Positions 1 to 5,396 of a DNA stretch of 14,873 nt are shown here, one piece after another. The stretch covers positions 1-14,873 of the forward strand of contig JAISVE010000029.1 of assembly GCA_031271725.1 (NCBI GenBank), in the 5' to 3' direction. Below the pieces are notes generated by a model. The model saw only the letters and a program-made list of their open reading frames with translations, searched no databases and was not told the origin of the DNA. Position 1 is the stretch's first letter, and each line of letters begins with the position of its first letter. A program made the translations under genes and the position numbers. The stretch comes from Bacteroidales bacterium (GTDB lineage: Bacteria; Bacteroidota; Bacteroidia; Bacteroidales; P3).

Positions 1-758
1 CCTATAAGCGCAAAGGATTTTGCAAAGGTGGCAAAGTATAAATCAATTTGGTCCTGCACGCCCTGATAAATACCTGTGTTGCCTCCGGGCATAGTGCCGA
101 TACCGTGCGCATCGTCAACGAGCAGGCGGAATTTGAACTTCTTTTTTAGTTCTACAATACCTTTCAAATCACCCTGGGCACCACTCATTCCATACACACC
201 TTCGGTAATAAGCAAAATACCTCCGCCGGTTTGTTCTACCATTTTTGTAGCGTGTTCGAGTTGCTTTTCGCAGGATGCCATATCATTATGCTTGAACACA
301 AATCGCTTGCCCATGTGAAGCCGCATACCGTCTAAAATACAGGCGTGCGCTTCGGCATCATAAACAATCACATCGTTACGGTCGACAAGAGCATCAATGG
401 TAGAAACCATTCCCTGATAGCCGAAGTTAAACAAATAGGCGGACTCTTTTTTTGCGTAAGCCGCCAATTCGCGTTCCAACTGCTCGTGATACTTTGTTTG
501 CCCCGACATCATTCGCGCGCCCATCGGGTAGGCAAGCCCCCAGTCTTTTGCCGCCTGTGCGTCTGTTGCACGCACTTCGGGATGGTTTGCCAAGCCGAGG
601 TAGTTGTTCAAACTCCACACCAAGCGTTCTTTTCCGTTAAACATCATCCGGCTTCCTATTTGCCCTTCGAGTTTGGGAAACATGTAATAGCCGTCTGCCT
701 GGTCTGCATATTTGCCCAGCGGACCAAAGTTATTCAGCAGTTTTTCAAAAATATCCAT
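1..758 (-). CDS. Alpha-oxoamine synthase family PLP enzyme (serine palmitoyltransferase/KBL-like), 3' end cut by window edge
   Basis: The first 252 codons are in the window and the frame stays open through base 1. The visible part has the fold-type I PLP pattern of the alpha-oxoamine synthases: the N-terminal LNNYLGLANHP segment, YPMGARMMSGQT, the cofactor-binding LLVDDAHGIGT, and TFAKSFALIG carrying the expected Schiff-base lysine, just before the edge. Family members condense an amino acid with an acyl-CoA (serine palmitoyltransferase, AONS, KBL). Bacteroidota carry such enzymes for sphingolipid synthesis, but substrate cannot be settled from this half. The start ATG at 758 gives MDIFEKLL and is preceded by A/T-rich sequence with no strong ribosome-binding site. 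A weak TAACTTCG element lies at 788-795 on the same strand. No partner gene is visible, since the upstream neighbour is an unrelated toxin gene. Confidence 0.85.
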   Translation of the reverse strand, partial: MDIFEKLLNNFGPLGKYADQADGYYMFPKLEGQIGSRMMFNGKERLVWSLNNYLGLANHPEVRATDAQAAKDWGLAYPMGARMMSGQTKYHEQLERELAAYAKKESAYLFNFGYQGMVSTIDALVDRNDVIVYDAEAHACILDGMRLHMGKRFVFKHNDMASCEKQLEHATKMVEQTGGGILLITEGVYGMSGAQGDLKGIVELKKKFKFRLLVDDAHGIGTMPGGNTGIYQGVQDQIDLYFATFAKSFALI

Positions 759-858
759 ATTTTTTAGTTACTATTTTTTAAGAAGTGCGAAGTTAGCAAA
801 AAGTTATGACTTGAAGCGACTTTTGAGTGGGGAGTTTTTTGGCATGCCCGTTATAGAG

Positions 859-1257
859 TTATTTTGTCCAATCGTCAATATCAATTCCGTCCAATCTATT
901 AAAGTCGCTTACATTCTTAGTTACTATGGTAAGGTTGTTGGCAATGGCTGTTGCGCCAATCAACAAATCAAAATCGTCTAATATCTTTCCTTTTGTTTTT
1001 AATCTTGCTTTCTCTCGCGAATAGACATCAAGTGCAGGAAAAATCGGAAGTACTACAAACTTTTCTTGAAATTTTTCAAATGTTTTCCTGTTTTTCTCCT
1101 TGTGAATACTTTTTTCTACACCATATTTTAGTTCTGCAATAGTTATCTCCGAAACAAAACAATTTTCTACACCAACGCTTTCAATTTTGTTGTACAAGTC
1201 GTACTGCCCTTTTAGAAAATATATGCAAATGTTAGTATCAAGAAGGTATTTTTTCAC
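859..1257 (-). CDS. vapC: VapC-type PIN-domain ribonuclease toxin
   Basis: A 132-residue single PIN domain, the usual VapC length. The four expected acidic metal ligands are present: D7 in LLDTNICIYFL, E42 in TIAELKYGV, D97 in DDFDLLIGATA, and D118 in TKNVSDF. PIN toxins are Mg-dependent RNases that cut tRNA, rRNA or mRNA and are neutralised by the protein encoded just upstream. Its ATG overlaps the antitoxin stop by 4 bases (ATGA at 1254-1257), so the two are translationally coupled. The RNA target cannot be inferred. No catalytic residue is missing, so the toxin is probably functional. Confidence 0.9.
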   Translation of the reverse strand: MKKYLLDTNICIYFLKGQYDLYNKIESVGVENCFVSEITIAELKYGVEKSIHKEKNRKTFEKFQEKFVVLPIFPALDVYSREKARLKTKGKILDDFDLLIGATAIANNLTIVTKNVSDFNRLDGIDIDDWTK

Positions 1258-1541
1258 AGTTCAATTCTTTTTCGATTGAAAACTCTTGCCTTCTTTATAT
1301 CATCGGCAAGTTTTTTTGCAGATGTGTCAGAAACAAATGCACCATAAAGCGATTTTAGAGAATTAGATTTTTCTTGTTCGGCATTTACAATTGACTCCGA
1401 AAGCATAGCAATAAGTTTAATTTTGTATTTTGGTGTCAAGTTTTTCAACATACCAAAATATCCATCTACAAAACTCATACCCATAGGTTTTCTAATGCCT
1501 ATCAATCTATTTCTTTTCTTTGTAATTGTTTTTGTTTCCAT
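1254..1541 (-). CDS. Antitoxin partner of the VapC toxin
   Basis: A 95-residue basic protein directly upstream of vapC, with the 4-base ATGA overlap typical of type II toxin-antitoxin pairs. The N-terminus is lysine/arginine-rich. The middle (LTPKYKIKLIAMLSESIVNAEQ) looks helical, and the C-terminal part ends KARVFNRKRIEL, a charged tail of the kind that wraps the toxin. I do not recognise a named VapB DNA-binding fold (AbrB, RHH or Phd), so assignment rests on position, size and coupling. A promoter and a repeated TGCAAT motif lie just upstream (1564-1624), consistent with autoregulation. Confidence 0.75.
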   Translation of the reverse strand: METKTITKKRNRLIGIRKPMGMSFVDGYFGMLKNLTPKYKIKLIAMLSESIVNAEQEKSNSLKSLYGAFVSDTSAKKLADDIKKARVFNRKRIEL

Positions 1542-1563
1542 TTGTATTTATTTGATTGTAACG

Positions 1564-1594
1564 TAAAGATACGATTAAGTTAAAAGAAATGCAA
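1564..1594 (-). promoter_or_regulatory. Promoter of the vapBC-type operon
   Basis: On the minus strand there is a TTG (complement of 1592-1594), a 20-base spacer, then TATCTTTA (complement of 1564-1571). This is 7 of 8 positions when scored as TAnnTTTG with the final base changed. The predicted transcript start is near 1557, about 16 bases before the antitoxin ATG at 1541. Inference from consensus only. Confidence 0.5.
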
Positions 1595-1624
1595 TCTATT
1601 ATAATTGCAGACTTGATTTGCAAT
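1590..1624. promoter_or_regulatory. Candidate operator: three alternating TGCAAT/ATTGCA motifs
   Basis: TGCAAT at 1590-1595, its inverse ATTGCA at 1604-1609, and TGCAAT again at 1619-1624. This gives two back-to-back inverted repeats with spacers of 8 and 9 bases and centres 14-15 bases apart. A longer direct repeat, GCAATCTAT, sits at 1591-1599 and 1620-1628. The first motif contains the TTG box of the predicted operon promoter, so a bound antitoxin or toxin-antitoxin complex would block it. Confidence 0.4.
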
Positions 1625-1759
1625 CTATCGCACAAACAGGTCTGCAAAAATATTTCCTTTACTCATACTCAATTTCTGTATGCCATAACGGTTTTGTCCG
1701 TTAAACCAATCCCGTTCCGCTACATATCCATAAATTAAGCGAGAGTTGGATAAATATGT
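1625..1759 (-). pseudogene. Possible C-terminal remnant of an unidentified gene
   Basis: Minus-strand frame open for 44 codons between TGA (1760-1762) and TAG (1625-1627), without a start codon near its upstream end. It reads with a protein-like composition, including GYVAERDWFNGQNRYGIQKL and SMSKGNIFADLFVR. I do not recognise the family. In A/T-rich DNA a 44-codon opening is not by itself significant, so this is a low-confidence call resting on residue composition. Confidence 0.22.
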
Positions 1760-1822
1760 TCAAAAGATAGATTGAATTATTGAATTTAACCTCAGTATGA
1801 CGGCTAATGAAAATAGAAAGCG

Positions 1823-1850
1823 TTGAAAACAAATAAAATTCCTACCTTTG
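1823..1850 (+). promoter_or_regulatory. Promoter of the zeta-toxin locus
   Basis: TTG at 1823-1825, a 17-base spacer, then TACCTTTG at 1843-1850, a full match to the Bacteroidota -7 consensus TAnnTTTG. Transcription should start near 1856, giving a leader that contains the 21-codon ORF at 1895-1960 before the kinase. Confidence 0.6.
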
Positions 1851-1894
1851 CGATTGAATTATAAATAAAATCTCAAAATATATTTGCAAGGAAT

Positions 1895-1960
1895 ATGAAC
1901 TCCATTGTAGAAAAAAATCTTTATAAAATTTCTGAACTGAGCAAAAGCCATAAAATATAA
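1895..1960 (+). CDS. 21-codon leader ORF abutting the zeta gene (possible truncated antitoxin-like gene)
   Basis: ATG at 1895 follows AAGGAA. The 21-residue product (MNSIVEKNLYKISELSKSHK plus one residue) stops with TAA at 1958-1960, and the zeta ATG follows at 1961 with no spacer. The pattern resembles, from memory, the first helix of MNT-type nucleotidyltransferases, which usually runs on into a strand and a GS motif; here a stop comes first. It may be a decayed gene start, or a leader peptide coupling translation to zeta. Neither is proven. Confidence 0.3.
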   Translation: MNSIVEKNLYKISELSKSHKI

Positions 1961-2575
1961 ATGGATAAAAAGGAAATCTTTATTATAGCAGGTTGTAACG
2001 GTGCAGGTAAAACTACAGCAGCAATGACTGTTTTGCCCGAAATTATCCATTTTACAGAGTTTATAAATGCCGATGAAATAGCAAAAGGATTATCTCCAAT
2101 AAATCCTGAACAATCAGCAATAGATGCAGGTAAAATAATGCTTAACAAGATAGACGAACTTGTTAAGCAAGGAAAATCTTTCGCATTTGAAACAACTTTA
2201 TCGGGCAAACTCTATGCTGATAGATTTATTGAAGCGCAGAAGAAGGGCTATCATACTTATTTACTGTTTTTGTGGTTGCCTGATGTTGAAATGGCGTGCG
2301 AAAGGGTAAAAAGCAGGGTATTATCCGGTGGGCATAGTATAGAACAAGATATTATAAGGCGCAGATATTACAGAGGGATCGAAAATTTGTTTGACGTATA
2401 TATGCCTATATCGGATGAAGTTGTTATCTTTGATAATTCGGTATCTCCATTAGATATGATTGCAATGAAAAGTAGTAATAATTTTGAAATTATAAACTCT
2501 AAAAAATATAAACAATTGGTAAGTTTGCATAATGAAACGAGTATTAACACGAAGTTCGCCCGAAGTAATAGATAA
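1961..2575 (+). CDS. Zeta-toxin-family P-loop kinase
   Basis: A 204-residue P-loop protein. Walker A GCNGAGKT lies at residues 11-18, followed by INADEIAKGLSP and FETTLSG, which in Zeta/PezT-like kinases position the sugar-nucleotide substrate. A basic lid segment with GGHS and IRRRYYRGIENL follows. Zeta toxins phosphorylate UDP-N-acetylglucosamine and so block cell wall synthesis, but many chromosomal relatives are not tested, so substrate is inference. The last 14 codons or so (ETSINTKFARSNR) lie inside a repeat that starts at 2532, read in another frame, so the natural C-terminus has probably been replaced. The 60-residue gene at 2618 is the likely partner. Confidence 0.8.
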   Translation: MDKKEIFIIAGCNGAGKTTAAMTVLPEIIHFTEFINADEIAKGLSPINPEQSAIDAGKIMLNKIDELVKQGKSFAFETTLSGKLYADRFIEAQKKGYHTYLLFLWLPDVEMACERVKSRVLSGGHSIEQDIIRRRYYRGIENLFDVYMPISDEVVIFDNSVSPLDMIAMKSSNNFEIINSKKYKQLVSLHNETSINTKFARSNR

Positions 2576-2621
2576 TATATGCGACTTCCATACCGCCTTA
2601 ATTAAAAATTTATTAGTATGA
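2532..2621 (+). CDS. 29-codon ORF within repeat copy 1
   Basis: ATG at 2532 to TGA at 2619-2621. The product starts MKRVLTRSSPEVID and ends CDFHTALIKNLLV. Its stop overlaps the ATG of the 60-residue gene (ATGA at 2618-2621), so if translated it would deliver ribosomes to that gene. A second copy with the same length, frame and overlap exists at 5252-5341. The two products differ at 7 residues, and most base changes alter the residue, so conservation of the peptide itself is not shown. Confidence 0.3.
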   Translation: MKRVLTRSSPEVIDNICDFHTALIKNLLV

Positions 2622-2624
2622 AAA
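2532..2624 (+). repeat. Start-codon-associated repeat, copy 1
   Basis: This 93-bp stretch matches the minus strand of 5249-5341 without gaps, at 83 of 93 positions by hand alignment. It begins ATGAAACGAG and ends with the ATGAAAA that opens the next gene. The 3' part is nearly invariant between copies (TGCGACTTCCATACC, one mismatch, then CCTTAATTAAAAATTTATTAG and on to the start codon). It encodes a 29-codon ORF (2532-2621). The first 44 bases overlap the end of the zeta gene in another frame. A TAAGTTTG element at 2520-2527 lies just before the repeat. Confidence 0.85.
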
Positions 2625-2800
2625 AAGGTAAAAAACTTTCTGTGTTTGCAGAAAATATGGTTAAAGGACTTAATCTCGCTTTTAATAAAATGCTAATTCA
2701 AAAAGCAAAAACTGGCGATAAAGTTGTTTTAATGCAAGACGGAAAAATTGTGCATTTAGACCCTGAAAAACTCTTGTTGGAACGTTTGAACAGCAAATAA
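2618..2800 (+). CDS. Small zeta-associated protein, likely antitoxin
   Basis: A 60-residue protein rich in lysine. The first half (KLSVFAENMVKGLNLAFNKML) looks like one amphipathic helix. The second half (GDKVVLMQDGKIVHLDPEKLL) reads as a short beta hairpin followed by a helix. The same plan, a helix then 'G-x-V-hydrophobic-pro/lys-x-LL', is what I recall for small partners of Bacteroidota Zeta kinases, so antitoxin is the favoured role. This is inference from size and position. The gene is 42 bases after the zeta stop, and its start codon is the end of the repeat. A hairpin follows at 2832-2849. Confidence 0.6.
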   Translation: MKKGKKLSVFAENMVKGLNLAFNKMLIQKAKTGDKVVLMQDGKIVHLDPEKLLLERLNSK

Positions 2801-2831
2801 ACAAATTGTTGAACAAAAATAAAGATATAAT

Positions 2832-2857
2832 GCCCGTAGTAATGCGGGCTTATTTAT
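2832..2857 (+). terminator. Rho-independent terminator after the zeta locus
   Basis: Stem GCCCGTA (2832-2838), loop GTAA, stem TGCGGGC (2843-2849), seven pairs including one G-T, followed by the T-rich TTATTTATT. It lies 31 bases after the small gene's stop. Confidence 0.6.
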
Positions 2858-2985
2858 TTGTGGCAAAGGTAGTCGAAGGCTTAAAGAAATGACAACAATA
2901 AAAAAGACAGATATTGACGAAAACTGTCAGAAACTATCTTTTTAGTCAATAAAACGTATTTTTTGCAAAAAAACTACAGAAACTC

Positions 2986-3049
2986 CAACTTTTAAGGAAT
3001 AAATTCCTTAAAAGTTGTGATATTTTTGGAATTTATTCCTCAAAAGTTG
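2986..3049. promoter_or_regulatory. Palindromic operator array upstream of the DUF4143-type ATPase
   Basis: CAACTTTTAAGGAAT (2986-3000) and ATTCCTTAAAAGTTG (3003-3017) are exact inverse complements around AA, a perfect 32-bp palindrome. A third half-site, ATTCCTCAAAAGTTG (3035-3049), matches the right arm at 14 of 15 bases. The core GGAATnnATTCC recurs at 2996-3007 and 3028-3039, centres 32 bases apart, about three DNA turns. The second core overlaps the predicted promoter, as expected of a repressor site. Confidence 0.6.
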
Positions 3050-3057
3050 TATATTTG
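3026..3057 (+). promoter_or_regulatory. Promoter of the ATPase gene
   Basis: TTG at 3026-3028, 21-base spacer, TATATTTG at 3050-3057 (full TAnnTTTG match). Transcription from near 3064 would exclude ATG codons at 3017 and 3059 and favour the ATG at 3080. Confidence 0.6.
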
Positions 3058-3079
3058 CATGGAATTTAAAGTTATAATT

Positions 3080-4201
3080 ATGATAAAGAGGATATTGGGC
3101 GAAAATATAAAACGTGTTTTAGGCAAAAATAAAGCAATTATTTTGCTCGGTGCGAGACAAACCGGTAAAACTACATTGTTAAAAGAATTGTTTTCAAACA
3201 ACCAAAATACTTTATGGCTTAATGGTGATGAAAGTGATGTGCAAAATATATTCGCTAATGCCACATCAACAAATTTGCAAGCTATAGTTGGAAACAATAA
3301 AACAGTAATTATAGATGAAGCGCAGCGCATCGAAAATATCGGCTTGAAGTTAAAACTGATTACAGATCAAATTCCAAATGTACAATTGGTGGTAACGGGA
3401 AGTTCGGCATTTGAATTGAGCAATCGCATTAATGAGCCGTTAACAGGGCGTAAGTGGGAATTTCAAATGTTTCCGCTATCGTTTGCAGAAATGGTGCAAC
3501 ATCACGGTTTACTTGAAGAAAAACGGCTTATCAGTCACCGGCTTTTATATGGATATTATCCTGATGTTGTCGTGAATCAAGGAAATGAAAAAGATATTTT
3601 AAGACAACTTTCCGACAGTTATCTTTATAAAGATATTTTACAATGGGAAGGCATTCAAAAGCCGGACAAACTGCTAATATTGTTAAAGGCATTGGCTTTT
3701 CAAATAGGAAATCAAGTATCATATAATGAACTTGCACAAACTTCCGATATCGATTCCAAAACCGTAGAAAAGTACATACAACTGCTTGAAAAAGCATTTG
3801 TGATTTTTCGTTTAGGTTCTTTTGCCCGCAATTTACGAAATGAGTTGAAATTTAGTAGAAAAATTTATTTTTACGACAATGGCATCCGCAACTCGCTTAT
3901 ATCAAATTTCAGTCAAATAGATATGCGTGATGATAAGGGAAATCTTTGGGAAAATTTTCTTGTATCTGAAAGAATAAAAAAATTGCATTACAACAAAGTT
4001 TGGGCAAATTCATATTTTTGGCGTACAAAAGACCAAAAGGAAATAGATTACATAGAAGAAAGTGACGGTTCAATTTCAGCATTTGAGTTCAAGTGGAATG
4101 TAAAAAAACAACCAAAGATAAATCCAACTTTCAAATCAAGTTATAATGTTGAAAATTTGAAGGTTATTTGCCCTGAAAATATTGAAGAGTTTTTAATGTA
4201 A
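3080..4201 (+). CDS. AAA-type ATPase with C-terminal DUF4143 domain
   Basis: 373 residues from ATG 3080, which gives MIKRILGENIKRVL. The frame is open from 3017, but the predicted promoter lies over the first 21 codons. The N-terminal half has Walker A GARQTGKTT (residues 24-32), Walker B-like TVIIDEAQ, and a sensor-like LVVTGSSAFEL. After the ATPase, NEPLTGRKWEFQMFPLSFAE marks the family. The C-terminal half has a winged-helix-like part and ends in YFWRTKDQKEIDYIEE followed by AFEFKWN, a D/E-x-K arrangement like PD-(D/E)xK nucleases. These proteins are widespread and often horizontally acquired; their function is not established, and roles in DNA processing or defence are guesses. The end is one base from the convergent VOC gene. 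Confidence 0.85.
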   Translation: MIKRILGENIKRVLGKNKAIILLGARQTGKTTLLKELFSNNQNTLWLNGDESDVQNIFANATSTNLQAIVGNNKTVIIDEAQRIENIGLKLKLITDQIPNVQLVVTGSSAFELSNRINEPLTGRKWEFQMFPLSFAEMVQHHGLLEEKRLISHRLLYGYYPDVVVNQGNEKDILRQLSDSYLYKDILQWEGIQKPDKLLILLKALAFQIGNQVSYNELAQTSDIDSKTVEKYIQLLEKAFVIFRLGSFARNLRNELKFSRKIYFYDNGIRNSLISNFSQIDMRDDKGNLWENFLVSERIKKLHYNKVWANSYFWRTKDQKEIDYIEESDGSISAFEFKWNVKKQPKINPTFKSSYNVENLKVICPENIEEFLM

Positions 4202-4202
4202 A

Positions 4203-5255
4203 TTATTTCACCCGCATAAACTTCAACGCCTTTAGAATGTAGCGCGGCAGGGGTTTTTCAGCATCACGCTTACGCAGGTTAAGATATACTCCCCACTTCT
4301 TCATAATGGGAATTTTGTAGGTTTCAACAAATTCTATAAGTGCTCCGTCAGGGTCTTCGGTGTAGGTAAAGCGACCTGCCGCCGCACCCATGCCAAAGTT
4401 GCCCGAATCAACAGTAAAGGGAAAACCTTTTTGTGCGGATATTTCCTTTAAGCCGTCCATATTTTTTACGTCAAAACATAAATGAATAAAGCCCAAATCA
4501 CCCCACTGCCTGCCTTCGAAAATTCTGCGTGGTGTATAATCAAAAGCCTGAAACAACTCAATATATCCCTGTCCGAGCAATTCCGAAAACGGTCCCTTGC
4601 GTGCTTGGGAATGGGTGAGCAATACTCTGCGGAATTTCTTGCCATCCGAAACCTCTGCAATATCTGCAAACACATCGGTTTGGTCAAAAAGAATTTTGTC
4701 AAAACCTAAAATTTCACGATAAAATTTCATGGATTTTTCCATATCCGAAACACCAATCATTGCTCCGTAAACGCCGCCTGTAAGCCTTTTGGAACTGTCA
4801 AACCAGTCACTCTCTTCCTCTATAATTTCAAAGATATTTCCGTAAGGGTCTTTAATAAAAAAGTGTGGTGCACCTGTTGGGTTGTTCGAAATTTCGCCGA
4901 GTACAGGCAGGTCTTTTGACTTCATTTCGTCAAAAGATTTTTTAGCATTTTCGGTTTTGATTTTGGTGATGCAAATACCCAAGTCGCCCAACTGCGGAGT
5001 GAATGCAGGAGCTTGCGGCACTCGCTGAGTATAGTTCCAGATTTCCAAACCGCCGCCGCCCTTAATGCTTACAGCTAAAATAGCGTGGCGTTTTTGCGGC
5101 TTACCTCCGGTGTAGGGTAGCATAAGTTCCGCCGTTCCTTCATCGTCAAGAATCGGTATGTCCACGCCAAATGCCTTGCGGTACCACGCAAAAGCCTCGT
5201 GCAGGTTGGCAACGCCGATTCCCATTTGCTGAATGCCTGAAATAATTGTTTTCAT
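4203..5255 (-). CDS. Two-domain VOC (glyoxalase/dioxygenase superfamily) protein
   Basis: 350 residues with two vicinal-oxygen-chelate modules: roughly residues 4-130 (IQQMGIGVANLHEAFAWYRK to GNIFEIIEEES) and 140-315 (YGAMIGVSDMEKSMKFYREI to DGALIEFVETYK), then a basic tail. The family includes glyoxalases, extradiol dioxygenases and fosfomycin/bleomycin resistance proteins. At the usual first metal-ligand position the modules have Q10 and a glycine instead of histidine, while the closing glutamates and an IHLCFDV histidine remain, so the metal site is non-standard. Substrate unknown. The start codon is the last element of repeat copy 2. It probably follows the dehydrogenase gene in one transcript. 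Confidence 0.8.
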   Translation of the reverse strand: MKTIISGIQQMGIGVANLHEAFAWYRKAFGVDIPILDDEGTAELMLPYTGGKPQKRHAILAVSIKGGGGLEIWNYTQRVPQAPAFTPQLGDLGICITKIKTENAKKSFDEMKSKDLPVLGEISNNPTGAPHFFIKDPYGNIFEIIEEESDWFDSSKRLTGGVYGAMIGVSDMEKSMKFYREILGFDKILFDQTDVFADIAEVSDGKKFRRVLLTHSQARKGPFSELLGQGYIELFQAFDYTPRRIFEGRQWGDLGFIHLCFDVKNMDGLKEISAQKGFPFTVDSGNFGMGAAAGRFTYTEDPDGALIEFVETYKIPIMKKWGVYLNLRKRDAEKPLPRYILKALKFMRVK

Positions 5256-5341
5256 ACTAATAAATTTTTAATTAAGGTGGTATGGAAGTCGCATGCAATA
5301 TTCATTACTTCGGGTGAACTACCTGTTAATGCTCGTTTCAT
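5249..5341 (-). repeat. Start-codon-associated repeat, copy 2
   Basis: Inverse copy of 2532-2624, no gaps. It opens with ATGAAACGAG (5341 leftward) and ends in the ATGAAAA of the VOC gene. As in copy 1, the last stretch before the start codon is TTAATTAAAAATTTATTAGT. Ten differences fall within the 90-bp ORF, nine of them in its 5' two thirds. Because the two flanking genes are unrelated, the repeat is not part of a gene-family duplication. Confidence 0.85.
5252..5341 (-). CDS. 29-codon ORF within repeat copy 2
   Basis: ATG at 5341, TGA at 5252-5254. The product begins MKRALTGSSPEVMN and ends CDFHTTLIKNLLV. It overlaps the VOC start codon by ATGA, the same arrangement as copy 1. It could be a coupled leader peptide or the decayed start of a former gene. 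No known family recognised. Confidence 0.3.
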   Translation of the reverse strand: MKRALTGSSPEVMNIACDFHTTLIKNLLV

Positions 5342-5371
5342 ACTAATAAATTTTTAATTTAAGGAATATGG
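5336..5371 (-). repeat. Partial tandem unit upstream of repeat copy 2
   Basis: The 36 bases here match 5250-5285 on the same strand at 31 of 36 positions, with the final 24 identical (AATTAAAAATTTATTAG, then TATGAAA). The period is 86 bases, measured ATGAAA to ATGAAA. The full unit is therefore bounded by ATGAAA on both sides, and locus 2 is a degenerate tandem of about 1.4 units. Confidence 0.75.
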
Positions 5372-5396
5372 ATTTAGTCGAGTGATTTATTTATAA

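Larger units (their letters stand above)
1542..1822. other. Intergenic stretch between the vapBC pair and the zeta locus
   Basis: No complete gene is visible. The right-hand third of 1542-1630 holds the vapBC promoter and operator-like motifs. From 1625 to 1759 the minus strand has a 44-codon open stretch ending in a stop that may be a gene remnant. The rest is A/T-rich with stops in all frames, and I saw no RNA gene. Confidence 0.5.
2858..3079. other. Intergenic region before the ATPase gene
   Basis: No gene seen. At 2901-2943 there is a weak nested hairpin: AAAAAGACAG (2901-2910) pairs imperfectly with CTATCTTTTT (2934-2943), and the inner GACAG can instead pair with CTGTC (2924-2928). It could be a second weak terminator. 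The remainder holds the palindromes and promoter described separately. Confidence 0.45.

Noticed and set aside
345..767. 140-codon plus-strand frame over the left-edge gene
   Set aside because: It runs antisense to the PLP enzyme, whose motifs are clear on the minus strand; the plus product has no recognisable domain.
1591..1628. CRISPR-like short repeats
   Set aside because: Only two 9-base direct copies and no array or spacers; an operator is a better fit.
2501..2624. tRNA or other structured RNA in the repeat
   Set aside because: Only a 5-pair GAAGT/ACTTC stem is possible and the rest is A/T-rich; no cloverleaf or known fold.
3017..3079. Upstream start codons (3017, 3059) for the ATPase gene
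   Set aside because: The predicted promoter and palindromes occupy this part, and family members begin near the MIKRIL segment at 3080.
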